Positions 16,476-25,597 of a stretch of DNA of 64,000 bases are shown one piece after another. The position numbers and the translations under genes were made by a program. The stretch comes from Geodermatophilaceae bacterium URHB0062. GTDB taxonomy: Bacteria > Actinomycetota > Actinomycetes > Mycobacteriales > Geodermatophilaceae. How positions within the stretch are numbered: position 1 is the first letter of the stretch; the number at the start of each line of letters is the position of its first letter. The DNA lies in contig JHVO01000010.1 in assembly GCA_000620185.1 (NCBI GenBank), positions 186,001 through 250,000 of the forward strand, given 5' to 3'. The notes under the pieces were generated by a model. It saw only the letters and a program-made list of their open reading frames with translations, had not been told where the DNA came from and ran no database searches.

Positions 16476-17060
16476 GCGGGCCACCCGCTCGGCCCAGAAC
16501 CGGTCGACCTGCTCGGCCAGCTCCTCCGGCGTCCCGGAGTTGTCCAGGACGACGTCGGCGACGACCCGCCGCTGCTCGTCGCTCGCCTGCGACGCGATCC
16601 GGGCGCGGGCGTCGTCCTCGGTCAGCCCGCGCCCCACCAGCCGGGCCACGCGGATCTCGGGTTCGGCCTCCACGACCAGGACGACGTCGAAGGACGCCGC
16701 CTGCCCCGTCTCCACCAGCAGCGGGACGTCGTTCACCACCACCGCGTCGGACGGCGCCGCGGCGACCAGCTCGGCGGACCGGCGGCGCACGAGCGGATGG
16801 ACGATCGCGTCCAGGCGTGCCCGGGCCGCGGGATCGGAGAATACGACGGCGGCCAGCGCCGGCCGGTCCAGCGATCCGTCGGCCGCCAGCACCTGCCCCC
16901 CGAACGCGTCGACGACGGCGCTCAGCCCCGGGGTGCCCGGCTCCACGACCTCCCGGGCGATCCGGTCGGCGTCCACGATCACGGCGCCTCGTGCCGCCAG
17001 AAGTTCCGAGACGGTGCTCTTGCCCGATCCGATTCCGCCGGTCAGCCCGATTCGCAGCAC
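16464..17060 (-). CDS. coaE: Dephospho-CoA kinase
   Basis: This 198-residue kinase has the P-loop [12 protein letters not shown] at residues 5-16, [13 protein letters not shown] near residue 33 and the [10 protein letters not shown] lid region. It phosphorylates dephospho-CoA, the last step of CoA synthesis. The start is the GTG at 17060: TACTGT lies 6 bases upstream, a leaderless arrangement, and the GGAG that overlaps it is too close to be a ribosome-binding site. Its neighbourhood with rpsA and polA is conserved in actinobacteria. The frame is open upstream to 17135 but that part does not resemble CoaE. Confidence 0.95.
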   Translation of the reverse strand: MLRIGLTGGIGSGKSTVSELLAARGAVIVDADRIAREVVEPGTPGLSAVVDAFGGQVLAADGSLDRPALAAVVFSDPAARARLDAIVHPLVRRRSAELVAAAPSDAVVVNDVPLLVETGQAASFDVVLVVEAEPEIRVARLVGRGLTEDDARARIASQASDEQRRVVADVVLDNSGTPEELAEQVDRFWAERVARATA

Positions 17061-17066
17061 CTCCGG

Positions 17067-17072
17067 ACAGTA
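17067..17072 (-). promoter_or_regulatory. Leaderless -10 element (TACTGT) of coaE
   Basis: The minus-strand TACTGT is followed by 6 bases and then the GTG start codon. This supports both the start choice and a leaderless mRNA. Confidence 0.5.
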
Positions 17073-17207
17073 GCGATCCAGCCCAACGAGGTCACAGAGC
17101 GGTAACGCGCGTCCATCCCGCCCGGCGCGTCGCACCAGTCACACGAGTAACAGCCCATAACGTCCGCCGTGGCGTTCTTCCCCGCCGAAGAGAGGCAGAA
17201 CCAGACC

Positions 17208-17480
17208 ATGTCCGTTTCCACCGCAGCTGGATCCCCGTCGACGCGTGCTGCCCGCCGGGGCGCCGGTCGTCACCGGCTCGGCAGCGCCACCGGCGTGCGC
17301 GTCGCCGACCTGCCCGCCGTCCGTGAGCGGATGCAGTTCCAGCGTTCGGCCCCCAAGCCGGCCAACTCGTTCCTGCGCTGGCTGTTCGCCGCGCCGCCGG
17401 CCGGCCGGCACACGTGGAGCTTCCTCGCGGGCTCGGGCGGACGTCCCCGCACGGCCTTCGCGATCATCCTCAGCCTCTGA
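17208..17480 (+). CDS. Small basic hypothetical protein (90 aa)
   Basis: This frame is real by base composition: nearly every third codon base is G or C, unlike the shadow frames. It encodes a basic, Arg/Ser-rich N-terminus, then VRVADLPAVRERMQFQRSAP, a short amphipathic W-L-F-A-A-P-P segment and a hydrophobic end (TAFAIILSL). No domain was recognised and no cysteine is present. The ATG at 17208 is taken as start; AGAGAGG about 12 bases upstream is a weak ribosome-binding site, and a GTG at 17169 would add 13 residues. A perfect hairpin follows at 17547. Confidence 0.6.
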   Translation: MSVSTAAGSPSTRAARRGAGRHRLGSATGVRVADLPAVRERMQFQRSAPKPANSFLRWLFAAPPAGRHTWSFLAGSGGRPRTAFAIILSL

Positions 17481-17546
17481 AGAAGGACCCCGTCCTTCCC
17501 TCCCTTCGCAGGCTCAGGGGGGACCCGGACGGGGCCGGCCACGCAG

Positions 17547-17574
17547 GGCCCCGCGGACCGTCGTCCGCGGGGCC
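17547..17574. terminator. Perfect 12-bp hairpin between convergent genes
   Basis: GGCCCCGCGGAC and GTCCGCGGGGCC flank the loop CGTC. It separates the small basic gene from the convergent DHFR-like gene. Confidence 0.8.
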
Positions 17575-17594
17575 TCTCGCGTACCTGGGGGATG

Positions 17595-18242
17595 TCAGAC
17601 GTCGCGTCCGAGACCCCGGTCGGGGGCGCTCATGTCCCCCGTCCCGGGCGTGCCCTCGGCGAGCCCGTAGCGCAGGAGGACCGAACCCTTCGGACCGGCG
17701 AACGGCGGCTCGAGGAGCGTGACGTTCGTGGGCACCGCCCCGCCGTCGAACACCTTCTTGCCGACGCCCAGCACGATCGGGTGCACCCAGAGGTCGAGGC
17801 GGTCGAAGAGCTTCTCGCGCAGCAGCGTCTGGACGAGGTTCAGGCTGCCGACGACCTTGATGTGCTCGTGCCGGTCGCGGATCTCGCGCACCGCGGCCGG
17901 CAGATCCGGGCCGAGCTGCGTGGACCCCGCCCACGAGAGGTCGGGGGTGCCGCGGGAGGCGACGTACTTCGGGACGCTGTTGAACAGCCTGGCGATCTCG
18001 TTGTCCTCGCCGCCCTCGGCGTTCGGCCAGTAGGCGGCGAAGATGTCGTACGTCTTCCGGCCGAGCAGAAGGGCGTCCGTGTCCTCGTAGGCGGCCATGA
18101 TCTTCTCCCCGGCGACCTCGTCCATCAGGGGCGCCTGCCACCCGCCGAACGGGAAGTCGTCGTCCGGGTCCTCCTCGGGACCGCCGGGCGCCTGCCCGAC
18201 GAGGTCGAGGGTCGCGAACAGCTCGATGTGGATGAGGCCCAT
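17595..18242 (-). CDS. Dihydrofolate reductase-like (RibD C-terminal domain) protein, second copy
   Basis: A 215-residue member of the DHFR/RibD family. IHIELFATLDLVGQ is the first strand, DALLLGRKTYDIFAAYWP the cofactor helix and VVGSLNLVQTLL plus LGVGKKVFDGG the late nucleotide-binding elements. An acidic loop (EEDPDDDFPFGGW) follows strand one. Its ATG has no close ribosome-binding site. It differs strongly from the copy at 1230, so the two are not a recent duplication. Reductase activity on an unknown substrate is expected. Confidence 0.88.
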   Translation of the reverse strand: MGLIHIELFATLDLVGQAPGGPEEDPDDDFPFGGWQAPLMDEVAGEKIMAAYEDTDALLLGRKTYDIFAAYWPNAEGGEDNEIARLFNSVPKYVASRGTPDLSWAGSTQLGPDLPAAVREIRDRHEHIKVVGSLNLVQTLLREKLFDRLDLWVHPIVLGVGKKVFDGGAVPTNVTLLEPPFAGPKGSVLLRYGLAEGTPGTGDMSAPDRGLGRDV

Positions 18243-18334
18243 GGCGCGCTCCCGATCATTCGTCGTCTCCGTCGGAACGTAGACCGAACGGCACCGCGGA
18301 ACTGATCGGCGTCGACCTCGACCCCACGACGACG

Positions 18335-18374
18335 CACAGAGGCCCAGAACCCGGGCGGGTTCTGGGCCTCTGTG
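18335..18374. terminator. rpsA terminator: perfect 18-bp hairpin
   Basis: CACAGAGGCCCAGAACCC pairs with GGGTTCTGGGCCTCTGTG around GGGC, 36 bases after the rpsA stop on the minus strand. It is the strongest hairpin in the window. Confidence 0.9.
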
Positions 18375-18410
18375 GCGCTACTGCTGTGGAGCTACCGCTG
18401 GGGGGTTACC

Positions 18411-19883
18411 TCACTCGCCGCCGGCGAGCTTGGCCCGCAGCGCGGCCAGGGCCTCGTCGCTGGCCAGCGTGCCGCCGGAGACCTCGGCACCGACCGAGTC
18501 GACACCACCGTCGCTGGAGTAGTTGCCCCCAGCAGCGGCCTCGGCGTCGGCCTCCTTCGCAGCGGCGATCTGCTTGCGGTGCGCCTCGAAGCGGGCCTGG
18601 GCCTCGGCGTACTGCCGCTCCCACTCCTCGCGCTGCGCGTCGAAGCCCTCTCGCCACTCGCCGGTGTCGGGGTCGAAGCCCTCCGGGTACAGGTAGTTGC
18701 CCTGCTCGTCGTAGGACGCGGCCATGCCGTAGGCGGCGGGGTCGAACTGGTCGTCCTCGCCGACGACGCCCTCGTTGGCCTGCTTGAGCGAGAGCGAGAT
18801 GCGGCGACGGTCGAGGTCGATGTCGATGACCTTGACGAGGATCTCGTCGCCGACCTGCACGACCTGCTCGGGGATCTCCACGTGGCGCTCGGCCAGCTCG
18901 GAGATGTGCACCAGGCCCTCGATGCCCTCGTCGACGCGGACGAACGCGCCGAAGGGAACGAGCTTGGTGACCTTGCCCGGCACGACCTGACCGATCTGGT
19001 GGGTGCGGGCGAACTGACGCCACGGGTCCTCCTGCGTCGCCTTCAGCGACAGGGAGACCCGCTCACGGTCGAGGTCGACGTCGAGGACCTCGACGGTGAC
19101 CTCCTGGCCCACCTCGACGACCTCGGAGGGGTGGTCGATGTGCTTCCAGGACAGCTCGGAGACGTGCACCAGACCGTCGACGCCACCCAGGTCCACGAAC
19201 GCACCGAAGTTGACGATCGAGGAGACGACACCCGTGCGGACCTGGCCCTTGGCGAGCTTGTTGAGGAACTCGCTGCGAACCTCGGACTGGGTCTGCTCCA
19301 GCCACTGGCGACGGGAGAGGACGACGTTGTTGCGGTTCTTGTCGAGCTCGATGATCTTGGCCTCGAGCTCGCGGCCCACGTAGGGCTGCAGGTCGCGGAC
19401 GCGGCGCATCTCGACCAGCGAGGCGGGGAGGAACCCGCGCAGGCCGATGTCGAGGATGAGGCCACCCTTGACGACCTCGATGACGGTGCCAGTGACGACC
19501 TCGTCGGCTTCCTTCTTGGCCTCGATCGTGCCCCAGGCGCGCTCGTACTGGGCGCGCTTCTTGGAGAGGATCAGCCGGCCTTCCTTGTCCTCCTTCTGGA
19601 GGACGAGGGCTTCCACCTCGTCACCGACGCTGACGACCTCGTGCGGGTCGACGTCGTGCTTGATGGAGAGCTCGCGCGAGGGGATGACACCCTCGGTCTT
19701 GTAGCCGATGTCCAGCAGCACCTCGTCCCGGTCGACCTTGACGATGACGCCCTCGACGATGTCGCCATCGTTGAAGTACTTGATCGTCTGGTCGATGGCG
19801 GCGAGGAAGTCCTCGGCGGATCCGATGTCGTTGATCGCGATCTGCGGGGTGGTGCTGTCGGGACGGACCTGAGTGGAGGTCAT
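18411..19883 (-). CDS. rpsA: 30S ribosomal protein S1
   Basis: At 490 residues with four S1 repeats this is the actinobacterial form of S1. The repeats start near residues 35 ([21 protein letters not shown]), 120, 205 ([19 protein letters not shown]) and 290 ([20 protein letters not shown]). An acidic, Gln/Glu-rich tail ends [11 protein letters not shown]1 binds mRNA on the ribosome and helps initiation. The ATG at 19883 is preferred over the open extension to 20024 because the extension is out of character. A promoter about 140 bases upstream implies a long 5' leader, a usual place for S1 autoregulation. Confidence 0.97.
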   Translation of the reverse strand: MTSTQVRPDSTTPQIAINDIGSAEDFLAAIDQTIKYFNDGDIVEGVIVKVDRDEVLLDIGYKTEGVIPSRELSIKHDVDPHEVVSVGDEVEALVLQKEDKEGRLILSKKRAQYERAWGTIEAKKEADEVVTGTVIEVVKGGLILDIGLRGFLPASLVEMRRVRDLQPYVGRELEAKIIELDKNRNNVVLSRRQWLEQTQSEVRSEFLNKLAKGQVRTGVVSSIVNFGAFVDLGGVDGLVHVSELSWKHIDHPSEVVEVGQEVTVEVLDVDLDRERVSLSLKATQEDPWRQFARTHQIGQVVPGKVTKLVPFGAFVRVDEGIEGLVHISELAERHVEIPEQVVQVGDEILVKVIDIDLDRRRISLSLKQANEGVVGEDDQFDPAAYGMAASYDEQGNYLYPEGFDPDTGEWREGFDAQREEWERQYAEAQARFEAHRKQIAAAKEADAEAAAGGNYSSDGGVDSVGAEVSGGTLASDEALAALRAKLAGGE

Positions 19884-20022
19884 GTGGTTGGTTGCTCCGG
19901 ACGGTTTATGCGTAGGGACAGGGCGACCCGCGGCCGCGCGGCCACGGGGATGATCAGCGGGGAGAGCCGGCGCGTGCGGTTTCCTGTGGGGAAGAGCACG
20001 ACAGACCTCTGGCGCATTCCCC

Positions 20023-20052
20023 ATCGTACGGACGACGAGACCGCCGAGTCCA
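20023..20052 (-). promoter_or_regulatory. Putative rpsA promoter
   Basis: On the minus strand TGGACT (20047-20052) and TACGAT (20023-20028) are 18 bases apart. The predicted leader is about 130 bases. TACGAT is a strong -10; the -35 is moderate. Confidence 0.55.
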
Positions 20053-20104
20053 CCAGGGTGCGGGGCGGCTTCGCGGCGCGACGGCGTGTCACCATCGGCG
20101 CGTC

Positions 20105-20953
20105 ATGAGCGCCGCACGCCCGTCGTCCCCGGACCTCCCCTTGGGCGGCGACGGCTATCCCGCCGCCGGAGGCGTGGCCCGCCGGCCGGCCGGTGCCGCG
20201 GAGTCGGTGCGGGCCAACCGCCGCTGGTGGGACGCCGCCGCGCCTGCCTACCTGGCCGAGCACGGCGCCGACCTCGGGGACGTCGACTTCCTCTGGTGCC
20301 CCGAGGGGCTGCGCGAGGCCGACGCGCACCTTCTCGGGGACGTCGCCGGCCGCCGCGTGCTGGAGATCGGCTGCGGCTCGGCCCCCTGCGCGCGCTGGCT
20401 GCGGGCGGCGGGCGCGGACGTCGTCGCGCTCGACCTCTCGGCCGGGATGCTGGCCCGCGCCGCCGAGCTGAACCGGGCCACGGGGCTCGCCGTCCCGCTG
20501 CTGCAGGCCGACGCGGGAGCGTTGCCGCTTGCCCCCGGCTCGGTCGACATCGCGTGCTCGGCGTACGGCGGCCTGCCCTTCGTCGCGGACCCCGCCGCGG
20601 TGCTCGCGGAGGTGGCGCGGGTGCTGCGGCCCGGAGGGCGGTTCGTGGCGTCGGTGAATCACCCGATGCGCTGGCCGTTCCCCGACTCCCCCGATCCGGA
20701 GGACCTGCGGATCGTCTCCTCCTACTTCGACCGGACGCCGTACGTGGAGACCGACGACGCCGGCGACACCGTGTACGTGGAGCACCACCGGACCGTCGGC
20801 GACTGGGTCCGTGCCGTCGTCGGCGCGGGCCTCGTGCTGGAGGACCTGGTGGAGCCGGAGTGGACACCGGGTCGCACTCAGAACTGGGGTCAGTGGTCGC
20901 CGGAGCGCGGCGCCCTCGTGCCGGGCACCCTGATCCTGGTCTGCCGGGCCTGA
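20105..20953 (+). CDS. Class I SAM-dependent methyltransferase
   Basis: The 282-residue protein has a Rossmann methyltransferase core. VLEIGCGSAPCARWL (residues about 83-97) is motif I, VVALDLS binds the ribose, LLQADAGALPL is motif II, and CSAYGGLPFVADPAAVLAEV and VLRPGGRFVASVNHP give the post-II and motif III regions. A 45-residue Pro/Gly-rich N-terminus precedes RRWWDAAAPAYLAEHG, typical of the actinobacterial copy beside rpsA. Target unknown. It diverges from rpsA and sits alone. Confidence 0.9.
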   Translation: MSAARPSSPDLPLGGDGYPAAGGVARRPAGAAESVRANRRWWDAAAPAYLAEHGADLGDVDFLWCPEGLREADAHLLGDVAGRRVLEIGCGSAPCARWLRAAGADVVALDLSAGMLARAAELNRATGLAVPLLQADAGALPLAPGSVDIACSAYGGLPFVADPAAVLAEVARVLRPGGRFVASVNHPMRWPFPDSPDPEDLRIVSSYFDRTPYVETDDAGDTVYVEHHRTVGDWVRAVVGAGLVLEDLVEPEWTPGRTQNWGQWSPERGALVPGTLILVCRA

Positions 20954-21121
20954 CCCGACCCCCGGTCGTGCCGCCGCCCGAGGCGGTCCTCCGTATCAGC
21001 GGGGCCGACCAACCTCCGATGGACGGCCGCCTCGTCCGGGTCGGATGAGGCGAGGGCGGCCCTCCCGGCGCGAAGGTTGGCAGCGCACCGGGACCCGTCA
21101 CGCTCTCCGTCAGGAGGACCG

Positions 21122-21565
21122 ATGTCCGACACGCGCTCCACACGCAGCGACACGCCCGTCGGCGCGGCGCCCCGGCCGCCTGCCCGCAGCGGTTGGACCG
21201 GCTGGATCACCTTCGCCGGCGCCATGATGATCATGCTGGGCATCTTCCAGGCGATCGCCGGACTGGCTGCCCTCTTCAACGAGGACTACTACCGGGTCGG
21301 CCCCAACGGCCTGGCCCTGCACGTGAACTACACGGTCTGGGGCATCGTCCACCTGCTCCTCGGCGTGACGATCTTCCTCAGCGGGCTCGGCGTGCTCAGT
21401 GGCAACGCCCTCGCCCGCGGTGTCGGCGTCGTCCTGGCGATGCTGAGTGCCGTCGTCAACATGACCTTCATCCCGGCCCAGCCCGCGTGGGCTCTGACCA
21501 TCGTCACCGTCGACGTCTTCGTCATCTACGCGCTCGTCGTCCACGGCGCGGAGATGCGGGACTAG
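21122..21565 (+). CDS. Four-helix DUF7144-like membrane protein
   Basis: The 147-residue protein starts at 21122, 5 bases after CAGGAGGACC. After a short polar N-terminus come four hydrophobic helices: WITFAGAMMIMLGIFQAI, the VNYTVWGIVHLLLGVTIFL helix, ARGVGVVLAMLSAVVNM and ALTIVTVDVFVIYALVVHG. The FNEDYYRVGPNGLALHVNYTVWG loop is characteristic of a widespread actinobacterial membrane family. No function is known. It converges on polA. Confidence 0.85.
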   Translation: MSDTRSTRSDTPVGAAPRPPARSGWTGWITFAGAMMIMLGIFQAIAGLAALFNEDYYRVGPNGLALHVNYTVWGIVHLLLGVTIFLSGLGVLSGNALARGVGVVLAMLSAVVNMTFIPAQPAWALTIVTVDVFVIYALVVHGAEMRD

Positions 21566-21570
21566 CTGCG

Positions 21571-21604
21571 GCGCGGGCCGACCGCGAGGTCGGTCGGCCG
21601 CGCG
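21571..21604. terminator. Imperfect hairpin between the membrane protein and polA
   Basis: GGCCGACC and GGTCGG-T-CGGCC pair around GCGA with flanking GCGCG/CGCGC. One bulge is present. It can serve both convergent genes. Confidence 0.65.
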
Positions 21605-21608
21605 CCGG

Positions 21609-24347
21609 TCAGTGCGCGGCGGCGTCCCAGCTGTTGCCGAAGCCGACCGACACCTCGAGCGGCACCGAGAGCCGCGCGGCGCCGGCCATCTCGCGGCGGA
21701 CCAGCTCCTCGAGCTTCTCCCGCTCCCCCGGCGCCACCTCGAGCACGAGTTCGTCGTGCACCTGCAGCAGCATGCGGGAGCTCAGCCCCTCGGCGGCGAT
21801 CGCCTTCTCGACGTTGAGCATCGCGACCTTGATGACGTCGGCCGCCGAACCCTGGATCGGTGCGTTGAGCGCCATCCGCTCGGCCATCTCGCGGCGCTGC
21901 CGGTTGTCGCTGGTGAGGTCGGGCAGGTAGCGCCGGCGGCCGAGCGTCGTCTCCGTGTAGCCGGTCTGCCGGGCGTCGTCGACCACGCCGTCGAGGTAGT
22001 CGCGGATGCCGCCGAAGCGCTCGAAGTAGGCGTGCATCTGGCCCCGGGCCTCCTCCGGGGTGATCTTCAGCTGCTGCGACAGCCCGTACGCCGACAACCC
22101 GTACGCCAGCCCGTAGCTCATCGCCTTGATCCGGCGGCGCATCTCCGGGTCGACCTCCTCGATCGGGATGTCGAACGCCCGGCTTGCGACGAAGGAGTGC
22201 AGGTCCTCCCCCGACGTGAACGCCTCGATCAGCCCGGCGTCCTCCGACAGGTGCGCCATGATCCGCATCTCGATCTGGCTGTAGTCGGCGGTCATCAGCG
22301 ACTCGTAGCCCTGACCGACCACGAACGCCTGCCGGATGCGGCGGCCCTCCGCCGTCCGGATCGGGATGTTCTGCAGGTTAGGGTCGGTCGAGGAGAGCCG
22401 GCCGGTGGCCGCGATCGTCTGCTGGAACGTGGTGTGGATGCGACCCATGTCGTCGACCATGGGCAGCAGCCCGTCGATGACGGTGCGCAGGCGCGTGACG
22501 TCGCGGTGGCGCAGCAGGTGCTCGAGGAACGGGTGGCCGGTCTGCTCGAGCAGCCAGGTGAGCGCGTCGGCGTCGGTGGTGTAGCCGGTCTTGTTCTTCT
22601 TCGTCTTGGGCAGGCCGAGCTCGTCGAACAGCACCGCCTGCAGCTGCTTGGGCGAGCCGAGGTTCACCTCTCGCCCGATGACGGCGTAGCACTCCCCGGC
22701 GGCCGCGGCGACGCCCTCGGCGAACTCGCGCTGCAGCTCCCGCAGGTAGTCGACGTCGGCGGCGATGCCCCGGTATTCCATCGCGGCCAGCACCCGGGTC
22801 AGCGGCAGCTCGATGCCGCCCAGCAGGGCGTCGCCGCCGCGCTGGCCGAGCACCGTCTCCAGGGCGTCGGAGAGGTCGTTGACCGCCACCGCCTTGAGGA
22901 CGTCGGCGCGCGCCGCCTCGGCCGCGACCTCGGCCTCGCTCGGCCCCATCCCGTCGAGCGTCAACTGACCTTCCGGCTCGGCGGCGTCCTTGAGCTCCCG
23001 CTTCAGGTAGCGGACGGCGAGATCGCCCAGGTCGAAGGAGCGCTGGCCCGGAAGTGCGAGGTAGGCCGCGAGCGCCGTGTCGCTGACGACGCCCTGCAGT
23101 TCCCAGCCCCGGGACCAGATCGCGAGATAGGGCCCCTTGACCTCGTGCACGACCTTCGGCGACGCCGGGTCGGCCAGCCAGGAGGCCAGCGCCTGCTCGT
23201 CGGCGACGTCGAGGTCGGGGCCCAGGTCGACGAAGGTGGCGTGGTCGTCGGCCGCCGCCAGCGCGATGCCGGTCAGCTCGCCGGTGCCGCGCCCCCACGT
23301 GCCGCGGAAGATCAGGCCGGTCCGGCCGGTGCGGGCGTGCGCCTGGAGCCATTCGCCGAGCCCGCCGGCGGGCACCTCGTCGGCGGTGACGTCGAACCCG
23401 CCCTCGACCTCGGGCTCCGCGCTGGTGAGCGTCGCGAACAGCCGTTCGCGCAGCACCCGGAACTGCAGGTTGTCGAAGAGGGTGTGCACCTCGTTGCGGT
23501 CCCACGGCTGGACGGCGAGGTCGGTGGGCCCGAGCTCCAGCGGCACGGACCGGTCGAGCTCGGTGAGCCGTCGGTTCTGCAGCACCGACGACAGGTGCTC
23601 GCGCAGCTTCTCGCCGACCTTGCCCTTGACCGTGTCGACCTGGTCGACGAGCGCGTCGAGGGAGCCGTACTCGCGGACCCACTTGGCCGCGGTCTTCTCC
23701 CCCACGCTCGGGATGCTCGGCAGGTTGTCGCTCGGGTCGCCCCGGAGCGCGGCGAAGTCCGGGTACTGCGCCGGCGTCAGCCCGTACTTGGCCTCGACCT
23801 CCCCCGGCGTGAACCTCGTCATGTCCGAGACGCCCTTGCGCGGGTAGAGCACGGTGACGTGCTCGTTGACCAGCTGGAGGGCGTCGCGGTCACCGGTGGC
23901 GATCAGCACGTCCATGCCCTGCTCGACCGCCTGCACGGTGAGCGTTGCGATGACGTCGTCGGCCTCGAAGCCCTCGGCGGTGATCACCGGGACGTGCAGC
24001 GCGGCCAGCACCTCCTGGACCAGGCTCACCTGGCCGCGGAAGTCGGTGGGGCTCTCGGACCGGTTCGCCTTGTACTCGGCGAAGATCTCGCTGCGGAACG
24101 TCTGGCGGCCGACGTCGAAGGCCACGGCGAGGTGCGTGGGCTGCTCGTCGCGCAGGATGTTGATCAGCATCGACGTGAAGCCGTAGACCGCGTTCGTCGG
24201 CTGACCGGTGGTGGTGGAGAAGTTCTCGACCGGCAATGCGAAGAAGGCGCGGTAGGCCAGCGAGTGCCCGTCGAGCAGCAGCAGCCGCGGCCGCACCGCC
24301 GGGGTGGAAGGGGCGGCGGACGCGGGGGCGGAGACGGGAGCGGACAT
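21609..24347 (-). CDS. polA: DNA polymerase I
   Basis: A 912-residue PolA. The 5'-nuclease domain starts LLLLDGHSLAYRAFFAL and holds ALRGDPSDNLPSIPSVGEK near residue 190. The middle 3'-5' exonuclease-like domain has lost the canonical DxE residues, as in other actinobacteria. The polymerase domain has DPNLQNIPIRT, DYSQIEMRIMAHLS (motif A), KAMSYGLAYGLSAYGL (motif B) and LQVHDELVLE (motif C). It fills gaps and removes RNA primers. The start at 24347 is fixed by TAGGAT 7 bases upstream (leaderless); a longer GTG start at 24386 lies upstream of that promoter element. Confidence 0.96.
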   Translation of the reverse strand: MSAPVSAPASAAPSTPAVRPRLLLLDGHSLAYRAFFALPVENFSTTTGQPTNAVYGFTSMLINILRDEQPTHLAVAFDVGRQTFRSEIFAEYKANRSESPTDFRGQVSLVQEVLAALHVPVITAEGFEADDVIATLTVQAVEQGMDVLIATGDRDALQLVNEHVTVLYPRKGVSDMTRFTPGEVEAKYGLTPAQYPDFAALRGDPSDNLPSIPSVGEKTAAKWVREYGSLDALVDQVDTVKGKVGEKLREHLSSVLQNRRLTELDRSVPLELGPTDLAVQPWDRNEVHTLFDNLQFRVLRERLFATLTSAEPEVEGGFDVTADEVPAGGLGEWLQAHARTGRTGLIFRGTWGRGTGELTGIALAAADDHATFVDLGPDLDVADEQALASWLADPASPKVVHEVKGPYLAIWSRGWELQGVVSDTALAAYLALPGQRSFDLGDLAVRYLKRELKDAAEPEGQLTLDGMGPSEAEVAAEAARADVLKAVAVNDLSDALETVLGQRGGDALLGGIELPLTRVLAAMEYRGIAADVDYLRELQREFAEGVAAAAGECYAVIGREVNLGSPKQLQAVLFDELGLPKTKKNKTGYTTDADALTWLLEQTGHPFLEHLLRHRDVTRLRTVIDGLLPMVDDMGRIHTTFQQTIAATGRLSSTDPNLQNIPIRTAEGRRIRQAFVVGQGYESLMTADYSQIEMRIMAHLSEDAGLIEAFTSGEDLHSFVASRAFDIPIEEVDPEMRRRIKAMSYGLAYGLSAYGLSQQLKITPEEARGQMHAYFERFGGIRDYLDGVVDDARQTGYTETTLGRRRYLPDLTSDNRQRREMAERMALNAPIQGSAADVIKVAMLNVEKAIAAEGLSSRMLLQVHDELVLEVAPGEREKLEELVRREMAGAARLSVPLEVSVGFGNSWDAAAH

Positions 24348-24354
24348 CGGTCCG

Positions 24355-24360
24355 ATCCTA
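24355..24360 (-). promoter_or_regulatory. Leaderless -10 element (TAGGAT) of polA
   Basis: Minus-strand TAGGAT, 7 bases, then the ATG of MSAPVSAP. It makes the longer annotated frame unlikely. Confidence 0.5.
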
Positions 24361-24424
24361 AGTGCGGGCGCCGACAGGTTCGGCACCGCGCCGGGGGCGG
24401 CAGGTCGGCGGTGCCGCGGCTGGT

Positions 24425-24430
24425 TACCGT
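24425..24430 (+). promoter_or_regulatory. Leaderless -10 element (TACCGT) of the PaaI-like gene
   Basis: TACCGT is followed by GCCCGG and the GTG start at 24437. No ribosome-binding site fits. Confidence 0.5.
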
Positions 24431-24436
24431 GCCCGG

Positions 24437-24844
24437 GTGAGCACCCCTCCCCCGTCCTGGGCCCCGCAGGACATGGTCAGCCCCCTCGACGACAAGCTCG
24501 GCATCGAGATCACCGACTACGACCCCGACCGGCTGGTCGCGACGATGCCCGTCGAGGGCAACCAGCAGCCGTTCGGCCTCCTGCACGGCGGCGCCACGTG
24601 CGCGCTGGTGGAGACCATCGGCTCGTGGGCGGCGATGCTGGGTGCCGGGCCCGATCGTCAGGTGGTCGGCATCGAGCTCAACGCCAGCTACCTGCGGGCC
24701 GCCACGTCCGGCACGGTCACCGCGGTGTGCACGCCGGTGCGCCGCGGACGGTCGCTGTCGACCTTCCAGATCGACATCACCGACGACCGGGGCCGCCAGA
24801 CGGCCACCGCGCGGCTCACCTGCATGACGCTCAGCAAGCGCTGA
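24437..24844 (+). CDS. PaaI-family hotdog thioesterase
   Basis: This 135-residue single hotdog domain has the LLHGGATCALVETIGSWAA motif (residues 50-70), whose His-Gly-Gly-Ala-x-x-x-x-x-E forms the PaaI active site. GIELNASYLRAA and the last strand TARLTCMTL complete the fold. It hydrolyses acyl- or aryl-CoA thioesters. The leaderless GTG at 24437 is chosen by its promoter spacing. In actinobacteria such a gene often lies beside polA. It converges on the liv operon across a strong hairpin. Confidence 0.9.
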   Translation: MSTPPPSWAPQDMVSPLDDKLGIEITDYDPDRLVATMPVEGNQQPFGLLHGGATCALVETIGSWAAMLGAGPDRQVVGIELNASYLRAATSGTVTAVCTPVRRGRSLSTFQIDITDDRGRQTATARLTCMTLSKR

Positions 24845-24846
24845 GC

Positions 24847-24874
24847 GCTCGCCGACCGGGAGCGGTCGGCGAGC
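24847..24874. terminator. Terminator hairpin shared by the PaaI-like gene and livF
   Basis: GCTCGCCGACC pairs perfectly with GGTCGGCGAGC around GGGAGC. It starts 3 bases after the thioesterase stop and ends 4 bases before the livF stop. Confidence 0.85.
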
Positions 24875-24877
24875 GGT

Positions 24878-25597
24878 CTAGACGTCGCCGCCGAGGTAGG
24901 CCGCGCGGACGCTGTCGTCGGCCACGAGGTCGTCGCCGGTGCCCTCGCGGACGATTTCGCCGGTCTCCAGGATGTAGGCGCGGTCGGCGATCCGCAGTGC
25001 CTGCATGGCGTTCTGCTCGACCAGCAGGATCGTCGTGCCCTGTTCCCGGATGTCGTTGATGATCGAGAAGATCTGCTGGATCAGCTTGGGCGCCAGACCC
25101 ATCGACGGCTCGTCGAGGAGGATCAGCTTGGGCCGCGACATGAGGGCCCGCCCCATCGCGAGCATCTGCTGCTCGCCGCCGGACATGGTCCCGGCCAGCT
25201 GCTCCCGGCGCTCCTCCAGTCGCGGGAACAGCGTGAAGACGCGCTCCAGGTCCGCCGACCGCGTCTTCACGCGGTCCGCTCGCGAGAAAGCGCCCATGTC
25301 GAGGTTCTCCAGGACCGACATCCCGGGGAAGATCCGCCGGCCTTCCGGGGACTGGCTGATGCCGAGCGGCACGCGGAGGTGCGCCGGCATAGCGGTGATG
25401 TCCTTCCCCTGGAAACGGACCGCACCGGCCCGGACCTTGCGCAGCCCGGACAGGGTCTTCAGTGTCGTGGTCTTGCCGGCCCCGTTGGCGCCGATGAGCG
25501 TGACGACCGCGCCCTCCTCGACGGCGAAGGTGACGTCCCGGATCGCCTCGATGCGGCCGTAGTTGACGCACAGGCCGTCGACCTCGAGCAGCGTCAC
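24878..25597 (-). CDS. livF: Branched-chain amino acid ABC importer, ATPase LivF
   Basis: A 239-residue ABC ATPase of the LivF type. Walker A GANGAGKTTTLK lies at residues 37-48, the signature MSGGEQQMLAMGRAL near 138 and Walker B LILLDEPSMGLAP near 160. The H-loop VEQNAMQAL is in the Liv-specific form (Glu-Gln-Asn in place of His). It powers import of leucine, isoleucine, valine or related solutes. It is last in livK-livH-livM-livG-livF, and its start overlaps the livG stop by 4 bases. Confidence 0.95.
   Translation of the reverse strand: MTLLEVDGLCVNYGRIEAIRDVTFAVEEGAVVTLIGANGAGKTTTLKTLSGLRKVRAGAVRFQGKDITAMPAHLRVPLGISQSPEGRRIFPGMSVLENLDMGAFSRADRVKTRSADLERVFTLFPRLEERREQLAGTMSGGEQQMLAMGRALMSRPKLILLDEPSMGLAPKLIQQIFSIINDIREQGTTILLVEQNAMQALRIADRAYILETGEIVREGTGDDLVADDSVRAAYLGGDV

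Noticed and set aside
21612-24440. 942-codon plus-strand open frame opposite polA
   Set aside because: Antisense shadow caused by high GC. It has no motif, and polA on the other strand is complete.
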